64,000 bases of DNA from VRUE01 sp963780815 (lineage in GTDB: Bacteria > Actinomycetota > Thermoleophilia > Solirubrobacterales > 70-9). Made by a program: the position numbers and the translations under genes. Numbering within the stretch: position 1 is the first letter of the stretch; each line of letters opens with the position of its first letter. The notes beneath the pieces are model-generated. The model saw nothing but the letters and a program-made list of their open reading frames with translations. It had not been told where the DNA came from and did not search any database. Below are positions 43,029 through 51,422 of this stretch, one piece after another. Location: contig CAWADG010000010.1 of assembly GCA_963780815.1 (NCBI GenBank), forward strand, positions 158,990 to 222,989. Reading direction: 5' to 3'.

Positions 43029-44350
43029 GTCCGAACCAGGGCAGGAGACCCGCCTCGGGGAAAGGCGGGAAAAAAGGCGGCGCGCCTCGGCGTGCCAAGG
43101 ACCCTGCTGCCCTGCGGCGGCTGGCCTTCCTCGCCTTCGGCGCCGTGTTCGTCGTTCTGTTCGTGGTCGTCGCCATCGCCGAGGGCCTCGGCGATCCCAG
43201 CATCCCCTCCGGCGACGTGGCCCTGGTCGAGAACGCGCCCGAAGACACCGGCCACATCAGCAAAACGGAATTCGACCGCTCGCTCGAACAGGCCGCGGCT
43301 CAGAACAAAAAAAAGGTGCCGAAACCGGGCGACCCCGAATACAAGGAATTGACAGAAGCGGCGCTCGGAAGCCTGCTCGACTCGACCTGGCTGCGGGGCG
43401 AGGCCGCCGAAGAGGGATTCTCGGTGACCAAGGCCGAAATCGAAAAAGAATTCAAGAAACTGAAAGACGAAAACTTCAAAACGGAAGCCGAATACCAGAA
43501 ATTCCTCAACGAATCGGGCTTCACCCAAGCCGATGTCGACGAACGGGTCGAACTCCAGATTCTCAGCACCAAAATCCAGAAAGGGATCACCGAAGGCGCC
43601 TCTGAACCGAGCAAGAGCGAAATCGAAAACTATTACGACGCCGCCCTGGCGACCCAATTCACCAAACCCGAAACCCGCAACCTTCGCCTCGTCGTCAACA
43701 AAGACAAGTCCAAGGCCGAATCTGCTCTGGCGGACCTGAAATCGGACAACTCCCCGAAAAACTGGAAGAAAGTCGCTAGCAAGTACTCCGAAGACGAACT
43801 GAGCAAGTCCAAAGGCGGCTTCCAGCAGGGCATTGCCGAAGGGGTGCTCGAAGAACCGCTGAACGAAGCGGTGTTCAGCGCCGTCAAGGGGAACGTCGAA
43901 GGCCTGGTCAAGACCGAACGCGGCTACAACCTCTTCGAAGTCGAAAGCTCGACCCCGGAAACGACCCAGGAACTGAAGGCGGTCGAAGAACAGATCAAAC
44001 AGCAGCTCGAACAGCAGAACGAACAGGAAGCGTTCACCTCGTTCGTCTCCAACTACACGAGCAAGTGGAAGAGCCGGACCTTCTGCGCCGACGGCTTCGT
44101 GATCGAACGCTGCGCCAACTTCGAGCCAGAAGCGCACCCGTCGACGGCGGAACCGGCCTGCTACGAAGCGAACCCGAAAACTCCGGCGAAAGCCTGCCCC
44201 GCCCCGGTCTTCCAGCTGATCCCGGCCCTGCCGGGCACGATAACGCCGGTCGAACCGCGCGGGACGCCGCTCGCCCAGCGCCCGATCCCTCCCGCGGGCG
44301 AAGAAGAAACGCCGGCGGTTCCGACGACGCTGCCGCCGACCAGCCCGTAG
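43025..44350 (+). CDS. membrane-anchored SurA/PrsA-like parvulin foldase
   Basis: A 441-residue protein from GTG 43025. A basic N-terminus precedes one membrane helix (LAFLAFGAVFVVLFVVVAIA), then a SurA-N-like helical region (GDVALVENAPEDTGHISKTE, EAEYQKFLNESGFTQADVDE). A PPIC domain follows (RNLRLVVNKDKSKAESALAD, WKKVASKYSED, GGFQQGIAEGVLEEPLNEAV, TERGYNLFEVES). A Pro/Thr-rich tail follows a Cys-containing segment. It should help fold exported proteins. Glutamate is almost always GAA and lysine often AAA, unlike cytosolic neighbours; in the given sequence it is in frame with mfd. Confidence 0.9.
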   Translation: MSPNQGRRPASGKGGKKGGAPRRAKDPAALRRLAFLAFGAVFVVLFVVVAIAEGLGDPSIPSGDVALVENAPEDTGHISKTEFDRSLEQAAAQNKKKVPKPGDPEYKELTEAALGSLLDSTWLRGEAAEEGFSVTKAEIEKEFKKLKDENFKTEAEYQKFLNESGFTQADVDERVELQILSTKIQKGITEGASEPSKSEIENYYDAALATQFTKPETRNLRLVVNKDKSKAESALADLKSDNSPKNWKKVASKYSEDELSKSKGGFQQGIAEGVLEEPLNEAVFSAVKGNVEGLVKTERGYNLFEVESSTPETTQELKAVEEQIKQQLEQQNEQEAFTSFVSNYTSKWKSRTFCADGFVIERCANFEPEAHPSTAEPACYEANPKTPAKACPAPVFQLIPALPGTITPVEPRGTPLAQRPIPPAGEEETPAVPTTLPPTSP

Positions 44351-44379
44351 CGCCGCACGGCAAATAGACTGCTCCGTCC

Positions 44380-45678
44380 GTGAGCGCAATCTCCTCGATT
44401 CACGCGCGCCAGATCCTCGACTCGCGCGGCAACCCGACCGTCGAGGTGGAGGTCGTGCTGGACTCGGGGGCGCGTGGCCTGGCCGCTGTCCCCTCGGGGG
44501 CATCGACCGGCGAGTTCGAGGCGGTCGAGCTCCGCGACGGCGGCGAGGCCTGGGCCGGGAAGGGCGTCGCGCGGGCGGTCGCGAACGTCAACGGGGAGAT
44601 CGCCAAGGCGCTCGACGGCGCCCATGCCGCCGAGCAGGGCGCCCTCGACGAGACGATGATCGAGCTCGACGGCACCCCGAACAAGGGCAGGCTCGGGGCG
44701 AACGCGATCCTGGGTGTCTCACTGGCGGCGGCGAAGGCGGCCGCCGCCGACTCCGGCCAGCCGCTCTACCGCTACGTCGCCGAGCTCTACGGCGGTGGCG
44801 AGCCGAAGCTGCTCCCGGTGCCGATGATGAACGTCCTCAACGGCGGCGCCCACGCCGACAACTCGGTCGACTTCCAGGAGTTCATGATCGTCCCGGCGGG
44901 CGCCTCGACCTTCTCCGAATGCCTGCGGGTCGGGACCGAGGTCTTCCACGCCCTGAAGAAGAGCCTCGCCGCGAGCGGGCTCTCGACCGCGGTCGGCGAC
45001 GAGGGAGGCTTCGCGCCGGATCTCGAGTCCAACGAGGCCGCGCTGCAGGCGGTGCTCGCCGGGGTCGAGGCCGCAGGCTATGAGCCCGGCTCCGACGTCT
45101 ACATCGCCCTCGACCCCGCCACCAGCGAGCTTTATGAGGGCGGGGTGTACGAGCTCGAGCACGAGGGCCGCGCGCTCGACTCCGAGGAGCTGGCGGCCTA
45201 CTGGGAGGACGCCTGCTCGCGCTACCCGATCGTCTCGATCGAGGACGGGATGGACGAGGAGGACTGGGCGGGCTGGAAGCACCTCACCGAGAGGATCGGC
45301 GAGCGCGTGCAGCTGGTCGGCGACGACCTCTTCGTCACCAATCCGGTGCGCCTGCGCCGCGGGATCGAGGAGGGCGTCGGCAACTCGATCCTGGTCAAGC
45401 TCAACCAGATCGGGACCCTGACCGAGACCCTGGAGGCGATCCGCGTCGCCCGCGAGGCCGGATACGCGGCGGTCATCTCGCACCGGTCGGGTGAGACCGA
45501 GGACACGACGATCGCCGACCTCGCGGTCGGGACGGGCGCCGGCCAGATCAAGACCGGGGCGCCCTCGCGCTCGGACCGGGTCGCGAAGTACAACCGGCTG
45601 CTGCGGATCGAGGAGGAGCTCGGCCCGGCGGCCGAGTTCCCCGGCCTGCAGGCGTTCGCCCAAGCTTCGGGCTCTTGA
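44380..45678 (+). CDS. eno: enolase
   Basis: A 432-residue glycolytic enzyme converting 2-phosphoglycerate to phosphoenolpyruvate. Motifs: ARQILDSRGNPTVEVEV, VPSGASTGEFEAVELRD, NVLNGGAHADNSVDFQEFMI, VGDEGGFAPDLESNEAAL (catalytic Glu), SIEDGMDEEDWAGWKHLTER, VKLNQIGTLTET (catalytic Lys) and SHRSGETEDTTIADLAV. Complete and canonical. GTG start. Confidence 0.97.
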   Translation: MSAISSIHARQILDSRGNPTVEVEVVLDSGARGLAAVPSGASTGEFEAVELRDGGEAWAGKGVARAVANVNGEIAKALDGAHAAEQGALDETMIELDGTPNKGRLGANAILGVSLAAAKAAAADSGQPLYRYVAELYGGGEPKLLPVPMMNVLNGGAHADNSVDFQEFMIVPAGASTFSECLRVGTEVFHALKKSLAASGLSTAVGDEGGFAPDLESNEAALQAVLAGVEAAGYEPGSDVYIALDPATSELYEGGVYELEHEGRALDSEELAAYWEDACSRYPIVSIEDGMDEEDWAGWKHLTERIGERVQLVGDDLFVTNPVRLRRGIEEGVGNSILVKLNQIGTLTETLEAIRVAREAGYAAVISHRSGETEDTTIADLAVGTGAGQIKTGAPSRSDRVAKYNRLLRIEEELGPAAEFPGLQAFAQASGS

Positions 45679-45711
45679 AGGAATGCGGGGCCCGGCCGCG
45701 TAGCACCGGGT

Positions 45712-46083
45712 ATGGCAGCGCGCGCCCACGCGGGGAGGACGACTGCCCGTCGGGCCCGCCGCAAACCAGCCGCCCGCCGCAAACCAGCCGCCCGCCGCGG
45801 CGCGAGCAGGATCAAGTGGGACCGGGTCGGACGAATCGCGCTCACCCTCGTCCTCGCCGCCGTCCTCTACTCCTACCTGAACCCGGCGATCGATCTGGTC
45901 AGGACCTACACGGCAACGACCGCGGCGAAAGCCGAATTCCACGAAATACTCACCGAAAACAAGCGCCTTCACCACCGGGTCCAGTCCGCGGACGATCCGG
46001 TCTCGATCGCCCGCCGGGCACGGGCCCAGGGCCTGCTCGCCGAAGGCGAGAAGCCAATGGTCGTCCGCGACCTGAAGCCCTGA
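45712..46083 (+). CDS. septum formation initiator (FtsB/DivIC) family protein
   Basis: A 123-residue bitopic membrane protein. An Arg/Ala-rich cytosolic tail with a duplicated KPAARR unit is followed by a membrane helix (IALTLVLAAVLYSYLNPAI) and an external coiled-coil (AKAEFHEILTENKRLHHRVQ), as in divisome FtsB/DivIC proteins. Lying after eno is the usual actinobacterial arrangement. Expected to join FtsL/FtsQ at the division site. Confidence 0.85.
   Translation: MAARAHAGRTTARRARRKPAARRKPAARRGASRIKWDRVGRIALTLVLAAVLYSYLNPAIDLVRTYTATTAAKAEFHEILTENKRLHHRVQSADDPVSIARRARAQGLLAEGEKPMVVRDLKP
45757..45792 (+). repeat. tandem 18-bp repeat inside the septum initiator gene
   Basis: Two identical in-frame copies of CGCCGCAAACCAGCCGCC encode the repeated RRKPAA segment in the cytosolic tail, a slippage-prone site that could vary in copy number between strains. 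Confidence 0.7.
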
Positions 46084-46108
46084 GGCCCCTCACCGGAGGG
46101 GCGGCCCG

Positions 46109-48316
46109 TTGATCGGCGCCGGCACCTACATCCTCACCGCGGCGCTGCTGGCCGCCGTCGCCATCCCGGTCGGGTTCAGCGCGGTCCGCCTCCGCTGCCG
46201 TCTCCTGCCCGAATGGGAGGGCGCCCCCGCCCACCTGATCGACGCCCTGCTCGGCGTCGCCCTCCTGATCTGGCTCTCAGAGCTCCTCGGAGTCCTCCAG
46301 ATCCTCTACGACTGGACCCTTGTCGTCTGTTCGCTCGGCCTCGCCACTGCGGTTGCGCTGTTTGTCGGTTCGCCGAGGATCAGCAGAGAGTCCCCTCCCG
46401 CGGGTGGCGCCGGTGGAGGGGGGGTGAGGACGCCCTCGCCCGCAATCCCCCCCTCCACCGGTGACAGGACCCGCGGGTCGGGGCTCCTGATGTCCCTCGT
46501 CACAGTCGGCGTGATCGCAGTCGTGTTCGCCCACTGGGGCCTGACAGCGAAGGATGCCCTCGACAGGGGCATCTTCAATTTCGACTCGCTCTGGTACCAC
46601 ATGCCGTACGCGGTCGAGTTCGCCAAGAGCCACTCGGTCACCGGGTTCCATCCGACGGAGACGGTCCTCACCAACTGGTTCTACCCGCAGAACGCCGAGC
46701 TCCTGCACGGGATCGGAATCCTGCTGACCGGGCGCGACACGCTCTCGCTCTTTCTCAATTTCGGCTGGCTCGCGATCGCGTTCCTCGCCGCCTGGTGCGT
46801 CGGCCGGCCCTACGGGCGCGGCCCGCTCTGCGTGGCCTCGACCGCCGTCGTCCTCGAGTGCCACACGCTGGTCGTCCGCGAGCCCGGCGCCGGCAAGAAC
46901 GACGTCGCCGCCGCGGCGCTGATACTGGCCGCGATCGCGATCCTCCTCAACGCCACGTCGCGGTCGGGCGGGGGGAAGAAGCTGCCGGTCGGATGGCCGC
47001 TGGCGGCGGCCGGCCTGGTTGTCGGCCTCGCGGTCGGCACCAAGCTGACCGCGGTGGCGATCGCGGCGGCGCTTACCGTGGCGGTGATCGCGCTGGCGCC
47101 GGCGGGAAGGCGCCTGGCCGCGACCGGTTGGTGGTTCGGGGCGGCGCTGGCGGGCGGCGGCTACTGGTACCTGCGCAACCTGATCGCCGCCGGCAACCCG
47201 CTGCCGCAGGCCGAGCACCTGGGTCCGATCGGCCTGCCGCACCCCGAACGGCTCCAGACCGGGCGGCCTGACCACAGCATCCTCCACTACGCGACCGACA
47301 CCGGCGTCTGGCACGAATACTTCGTCCCGGGCCTTCACAACGCGTTCGGCGCGCTATGGCCGCTGGTCGTCCTCGGCGCGATCGCCGGCCCCCTCATCGC
47401 CCTCGTCTGGGGCAGGGACCGCGTCCTGCGCTCGATCGGGGCGGTGGTCGTGGTCGGGATGCTCGCCTACCTCGTCACCCCGCTCGGCGCCGCCGGCGCC
47501 GAGGGAGCGCCGGTCGGCTTCGCGATCAACATCCGCTTCGTCCTGCCGGCGATGTTGGCGGGGGCGGCGCTGCTCCCGCTCGCGCCCGGCCTCGACCGCG
47601 AGCGCAGCCAGTGGATCGCCCTCGCCATCCTGCTCGGGGTGCTTCTGCTCACCGATCGCGCCGACGCCGTCCTCCGCGACCCGTCTCGCCTGTTCGGTCT
47701 GTTGGTCGCCGCCCTGGCGGTCCTCGTCCCCGCCGCGCTGATCCACTTCTTCGCGCGGCGCCAGGCTGGGCCCGCCGCACTCTCCGCCGCCTTCGCCGGG
47801 CTCGCCCTGGTCGCGATCGCAATCGGATACCCGGTCCAGCGCCACTACCTCGGCGACCGCTTCGGCCCCGGCTCCGAAATCCCTGGGATGGATCTGAACT
47901 CCGCCTACGTCTGGGCGCAGGGCAAGGCGGACGCCAGGATCGGCCTGGTGGGGACCACGGCCGGTTTCCTCGGCTATGGCTTCTACGGAACCGACCTCTC
48001 GAACGACGTCAGCTACATCGGTGCTCCCGGGCCGCACGGCGCCTTCAACGCGATCCCCACCTGCAGCGAGTTCCGCGCCGCGGTCAACGACGCCGACCTC
48101 GACTACCTCGTCACGGCGCCGTTCCTCAACTACATCCATCCGACCAACCCGGTGCTCTCGCCCGAGGCCGGATGGCTCCGCGGCGAGCCGGCGGTCGAGC
48201 CGGTCCTGCGCAACCAGGAAGTGACCGTCTGGCGTGTCGACGGGCGACTCGACCCGAGCGGCTGCGGGCCCGAGAACGAGCCGCTGCGGCGGATCCCGCA
48301 GCAGCCGACTTCCTGA
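46109..48316 (+). CDS. large polytopic membrane protein, probable GT-C-type glycosyltransferase
   Basis: A 735-residue protein from TTG 46109 with about a dozen helices. The first large external loop holds FNFDSLWYHMPYAVEFAKSH and NWFYPQNAELLHGIGILLTG, where an Asp after a hydrophobic stretch resembles the catalytic loop of GT-C/PMT-like mannosyl or arabinosyl transferases. A long soluble C-terminus (from ~residue 560) follows. A low-complexity Gly/Pro insert lies at ~residues 95-120. Lipid-linked sugar transfer is inferred, not shown. Confidence 0.7.
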   Translation: MIGAGTYILTAALLAAVAIPVGFSAVRLRCRLLPEWEGAPAHLIDALLGVALLIWLSELLGVLQILYDWTLVVCSLGLATAVALFVGSPRISRESPPAGGAGGGGVRTPSPAIPPSTGDRTRGSGLLMSLVTVGVIAVVFAHWGLTAKDALDRGIFNFDSLWYHMPYAVEFAKSHSVTGFHPTETVLTNWFYPQNAELLHGIGILLTGRDTLSLFLNFGWLAIAFLAAWCVGRPYGRGPLCVASTAVVLECHTLVVREPGAGKNDVAAAALILAAIAILLNATSRSGGGKKLPVGWPLAAAGLVVGLAVGTKLTAVAIAAALTVAVIALAPAGRRLAATGWWFGAALAGGGYWYLRNLIAAGNPLPQAEHLGPIGLPHPERLQTGRPDHSILHYATDTGVWHEYFVPGLHNAFGALWPLVVLGAIAGPLIALVWGRDRVLRSIGAVVVVGMLAYLVTPLGAAGAEGAPVGFAINIRFVLPAMLAGAALLPLAPGLDRERSQWIALAILLGVLLLTDRADAVLRDPSRLFGLLVAALAVLVPAALIHFFARRQAGPAALSAAFAGLALVAIAIGYPVQRHYLGDRFGPGSEIPGMDLNSAYVWAQGKADARIGLVGTTAGFLGYGFYGTDLSNDVSYIGAPGPHGAFNAIPTCSEFRAAVNDADLDYLVTAPFLNYIHPTNPVLSPEAGWLRGEPAVEPVLRNQEVTVWRVDGRLDPSGCGPENEPLRRIPQQPTS

Positions 48317-48343
48317 CCCGCCCGCCTGGGTAACCTGACCCGG

Positions 48344-48670
48344 GTGAGCTACTCGCTCGAAAACGGGCTATTCCAGTGGGAGGACGGCAGGCGGACGCTC
48401 GATGGCCTCAGCGACGACCCCGCCGAGCGCCGCCGCGCCGACCGCGTCATCGCCGCCGTCCACGAAGAGCTGCGGCGCCGGATCGGGCCGACCTTCAATG
48501 CCAACGAGCTCGCCGAGCTCTACGCGCAGGGCACCGATCCCTACGTCGGGATCGCCCAGGAATCGGCGCCGGGGCTGACCACCGACCCGCAGTCGCTGGT
48601 CGACGCCGCCTTCTGGCTCTACCTGAGGAAGGCCGGCGACTTCGCCGGCGGCCGCAACCTCGCGGTTTAA
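48344..48670 (+). CDS. conserved small protein, unknown function
   Basis: A 108-residue soluble protein with GTG start. Helical parts: RADRVIAAVHEELRRRIGPT, NANELAELYAQGTDPYVGIA and LVDAAFWLYLRKAGDFAGG. No cysteine, no signal. It follows the membrane glycosyltransferase-like gene and may be in its transcript. Not recognised. Confidence 0.65.
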   Translation: MSYSLENGLFQWEDGRRTLDGLSDDPAERRRADRVIAAVHEELRRRIGPTFNANELAELYAQGTDPYVGIAQESAPGLTTDPQSLVDAAFWLYLRKAGDFAGGRNLAV

Positions 48671-48691
48671 GGCGCCGCCTCCTCCGCTCTC

Positions 48692-48733
48692 GCGGGGGCG
48701 CGCTCATCACAACCGGTAATCTCGCGCCCCCGC
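48692..48733. terminator. GC-rich hairpin, probable terminator
   Basis: GCGGGGGCGCG (48692-48702) pairs with CGCGCCCCCGC (48723-48733) around a 20-nt loop, between convergent genes. A second GC hairpin, GCCCCCG...CGGGGGC (48727-48748), overlaps it. No T-run. Confidence 0.5.
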
Positions 48734-48788
48734 TTCCGCGTCCGGGGGCGGCTTCTCTACTCGTCGTCGTCGGGGGACGGCTTTCTCG

Positions 48789-49364
48789 CTACTCGCCGTC
48801 GTCGGACTCGTCGGCGTCGCCGTCTTCGGCGTCGTCGCCGCCGGCGCGGCGGATCACGATCTGGTCGGGGTCGATCCGGACCGTCACCTCGCGCTTCCCC
48901 GCCCAGTTCTCGACGTAGACGGGATTGTCCTTGACCGAGGCGTCGAGCCAGAGCCCGTAGCCGTCGGTCTCGCCGTGGTCGAAGGTTCCCTCGAGCTCTT
49001 TGCGCCTGCCGCGTCCGCCGCGCCGTCCGCGGCGCCGCCGCCGGCGCGGGCGGGCCTCACTCTCGCCGCCCTCGGTCTCCTCGCCGACCTCGTCCTCTGG
49101 CTCCTCCTCCGCGTGGGGCTCCTCGGGCTCCTCGGCCTCCGCCTCGGCGGTCGCGGCCTCGACCTCCGCCTCGATCTCGTCGCGGAGATCGACCTCGCCG
49201 CCCCCGGCGTTCTCGTCGTCGGGGGTCAGGTCGTGCTGTTTGCGGAAATCACGCAGCTCGGTCGCCGTGACTTCGAGCTGGTGGGCGATCCAGGCGTCGG
49301 TCCTTCCCTGGCGCACCCAGGCGCGGATCTGGTTCAGCTGTGGCTTCAGTGAGCGTCGGGGCAT
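48789..49364 (-). CDS. HTH-like protein with acidic and Arg-rich linker
   Basis: A 191-residue protein. Residues 1-45 form a possible DNA-binding helix set (LNQIRAWVRQGRTDAWIAHQ). Residues 50-110 are strongly acidic (mostly Glu). A run of Arg/Gly (~110-130) follows, then a folded segment (GYGLWLDASVKDNPVYVENW, VTVRIDPDQIVIRRAG) and an acidic tail. Not recognised. The start region is overlapped by the copy B leader element; a longer in-frame start exists upstream, but PRRSLKPQLNQIRAWV is the natural beginning. Confidence 0.65.
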   Translation of the reverse strand: MPRRSLKPQLNQIRAWVRQGRTDAWIAHQLEVTATELRDFRKQHDLTPDDENAGGGEVDLRDEIEAEVEAATAEAEAEEPEEPHAEEEPEDEVGEETEGGESEARPRRRRRRGRRGGRGRRKELEGTFDHGETDGYGLWLDASVKDNPVYVENWAGKREVTVRIDPDQIVIRRAGGDDAEDGDADESDDGE

Positions 49365-49432
49365 GACAAGGTTTCGCGCGCCGCTCGCGGCGCGAGGTGA
49401 CGGAGATGGACGCGTGCTCGCTCGGCGCTCAT
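49346..49432 (-). CDS. candidate 28-residue leader peptide ORF
   Basis: Begins MSAERARV and includes APRAARETL, matching the leader ORF at 11425-11493 at 14 of its 22 positions. Here the reading frame runs 19 bases past the downstream ATG (49364), so its translation would interfere with or couple to that start. GAATAG lies 10-20 bases before the ATG as in copy A. Confidence 0.35.
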   Translation of the reverse strand: MSAERARVHLRHLAPRAARETLSCPDAH

Positions 49433-49448
49433 GGCGCGCGAGTCTATT
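49371..49448 (-). repeat. upstream repeat element, copy B
   Basis: About 78 bp resembling 11433-11510, again directly before a minus-strand gene start. Shared blocks: CGCTCGCGGCGC, GATGGACGC/GATTTCGACGC, TGCTCGCTC-GCGCTCATGG, TCTATTCA. Confidence 0.5.
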
Positions 49449-49485
49449 CAACCGTGGGTCTGGGCCGCCGACAGCCGGTCAACGC

Positions 49486-49725
49486 CTAGGCCATCAGGAA
49501 CGAGAGCGCCTCGAACATCGCGACGATGACGACGACGACGGTGACCGTGAGGCACACCGCGAGGACGCTGAAGCGCACCTTGCCGGACTGTTCGTCGCGG
49601 ACGATGCGGCGCTCGCGCGAGCGATTCGCCGCGCGGCGGCGGAGTTGCTCGCGGCGGCGGCGCTCCAATGATGTCTCCTGTTCGAAGGCGACCTCGAACT
49701 GGGAGATGCTCTGACGCATTCGCAT
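49486..49725 (-). CDS. small tail-anchored membrane protein
   Basis: A 79-residue protein from ATG 49725 (a second ATG at 49719). A charged, Arg-rich N-terminus (SLERRRREQLRRRAANRSRE) precedes a single C-terminal helix (FSVLAVCLTVTVVVVIVAMF), so it is probably tail-anchored. No family recognised. Confidence 0.55.
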   Translation of the reverse strand: MRMRQSISQFEVAFEQETSLERRRREQLRRRAANRSRERRIVRDEQSGKVRFSVLAVCLTVTVVVVIVAMFEALSFLMA

Positions 49726-49836
49726 AGGTGGCCGGCCGGGCGTGGGAACCCAGCCTGAGGCTGACCGTACCAAAGCTGCATGCGTCGTTGCAGCAGGCCG
49801 AAGTTGCGATTCGCACGAACTCGTGCGGCGGGCACG

Positions 49837-50337
49837 TTAGGGCCGGCAGGCGCCCCAGAGCCCGCGTCCGGCCCGCGCGGCTCCGATCTCGAGGCGGCGA
49901 AGGACGGGCGCGTAACGGTCGTTCGGCGGGATCGTCAGCGTCCGGGCAAGGCCACGCCGCACGAGGGTCGCGTTGACGAAGCGATCGCCGAGATGGACGT
50001 AGGCGAGCAGGCGGCCGTAGACGTCGCGCCGCTCGACCCCGAACACGAGCCTCACCGTTCGGCCTTCGAGCAGATTGTGGGTGAAGTCTGAGGCCTGCGG
50101 CCCCCAGCACTGGACCGGAGTGTCGGGCTTGACCGTCTCCGGAGTGTCGATCCCGATCAGCCGGACGTCCTCGGCCTCGCTGCCGATCCGGGCTTCGAAC
50201 GTGTCGCCGTCGACGACCCGGGTCACCGGCGCCGTCACCGCTGCCGGTTCATCGCTCGCGGCCCGCTCCCAGGGGCGCAGGATCAGCAGCGCCAGCACCG
50301 CAAGCAGGACCAGGCTGCCGATCGAGTCACGCCTCAT
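49837..50337 (-). CDS. secreted/anchored thermonuclease-family protein
   Basis: A 166-residue protein. Residues 1-25 are a signal or anchor (GSLVLLAVLALLILRPW). The staphylococcal-nuclease-like fold follows with the active-site strands: TRVVDGDTFEARI (metal Asp), VRLIGIDTPET (Arg and Glu) and RRDVYGRLLAYV (second Arg). All three catalytic positions are kept, so Ca-dependent nuclease activity outside the membrane is expected. Ends GRGLWGACRP. Probably nutrient scavenging or processing. Confidence 0.9.
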   Translation of the reverse strand: MRRDSIGSLVLLAVLALLILRPWERAASDEPAAVTAPVTRVVDGDTFEARIGSEAEDVRLIGIDTPETVKPDTPVQCWGPQASDFTHNLLEGRTVRLVFGVERRDVYGRLLAYVHLGDRFVNATLVRRGLARTLTIPPNDRYAPVLRRLEIGAARAGRGLWGACRP

Positions 50338-50377
50338 CCGGGTCCAAGCACCTGGCCGCCCGGATTCTGCCCGGGCG

Positions 50378-51298
50378 CTACGGGATGCGGCGAACGCTCG
50401 AGAGCAGCGTCTCCTTGATCTGGGCGATGATCTCGAGCGCCTCGCTCCACTCGCGCTGCCAGACGTTGCGGCCGAAGATCACACCGCTGCCGCCGGCCTC
50501 CATGATCTCGCGCGTGTGGTTGAGGACGGTCTCGTCGTCCACCCTCGAGCCACCCGACAGGACGACCAGCGAGCGGCCCGCGGACTCGACGCACTCGCGG
50601 ATCGCCTCGGCCTCGTCGACCTCCATCTCGTTGTAGGGCGCCTGCGCGTCCTTGTCCTTGGCCGCGTCGATCTTCGGCATGTTGAGCTTGACCACGTCGG
50701 CGCCCATCTCCATCGCCATCCGCGCCGCGTAGTCGATCGCGTAGAAGGAGGTGGCGCCGCCCTTGGCGTCGACGGCTTCGCCTCGCGGATAGGACCAGAC
50801 GACCAGCGGCATCCCATAGCGGTCGCAGTCCTGGCGGACGCCCCGCAGCTGGGCGAGGTCCTCGTCCTGGCGCGGCGAGCCGACGTAGAGCGTGTAGCCG
50901 ACGGCGTCGGCGCCGAGCCGGACCGCGTCCTCGACGCTCGCGTTGCAGCTCGAAAACGCCTTCGCCGAGGACGGGAGATCGGTCTTGCCGTTGACCTTGA
51001 GGATCAGCGGCACCTGGCCGGCGTAGTCGGGGTAGTACTTGGTCGCCATCCCGATCTGGCAGGCGAGCGCGGAGTAGCCGGCCTCGGCCGCGAGCCGGAA
51101 CTGGTAGTCCGGGTCCTTCGAGGCGGGGTTGGGAAAGAAGTCGCGCGGGCCGTGCTCGATGCCCTGGTCGATCGGGAGCAGCATCAGGGTGCCGTTGCCC
51201 GGTCCGAACTCGAAGAGCAGCCTCCGCAGCCGTGTCCGTTTGCCGGGGGCCAGCTCCGCCAGCAGCGATTTCTGCTCGGTCAGGCTCTTCAACTCCAC
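50378..51298 (-). CDS. class I fructose-bisphosphate aldolase (DhnA/FbaB type)
   Basis: A 306-residue TIM-barrel aldolase. Segments: LMLLPIDQGIEHGPRDFFPN, LAAEAGYSALACQIGMATKY, GADAVGYTLYVGSP, ADVVKLNMPK (Schiff-base lysine), LSGGSRVDDETVL and GSGVIFGRNVWQ. These fit the archaeal/FbaB-like class I family. GTG start with GGAGGA at perfect spacing; the upstream in-frame extension is not family-like. Cleaves fructose 1,6-bisphosphate or a related ketose phosphate. Confidence 0.93.
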   Translation of the reverse strand: MELKSLTEQKSLLAELAPGKRTRLRRLLFEFGPGNGTLMLLPIDQGIEHGPRDFFPNPASKDPDYQFRLAAEAGYSALACQIGMATKYYPDYAGQVPLILKVNGKTDLPSSAKAFSSCNASVEDAVRLGADAVGYTLYVGSPRQDEDLAQLRGVRQDCDRYGMPLVVWSYPRGEAVDAKGGATSFYAIDYAARMAMEMGADVVKLNMPKIDAAKDKDAQAPYNEMEVDEAEAIRECVESAGRSLVVLSGGSRVDDETVLNHTREIMEAGGSGVIFGRNVWQREWSEALEIIAQIKETLLSSVRRIP

Positions 51299-51422
51299 GC
51301 TGATTCCTCCTCGATTCTCCGAAGTCGTTTGCCTCCGCAGTATGGCACCGGACCCCGGGCGTAGGGCAGGCGGGCGGCGGGCGGTTATCCTCGTTGGGTG
51401 GCGAGCGAGCAGGCTGGCAAAC

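Noticed and set aside
41831..44503. An 890-codon minus-strand ORF across mfd and the parvulin gene
   Set aside because: No family motif or start context; composition is that of an antisense shadow of the two real genes.
48692..48748. Possible riboswitch between 48670 and 48789
   Set aside because: Only simple GC hairpins between convergent genes; no conserved aptamer features were recognised.
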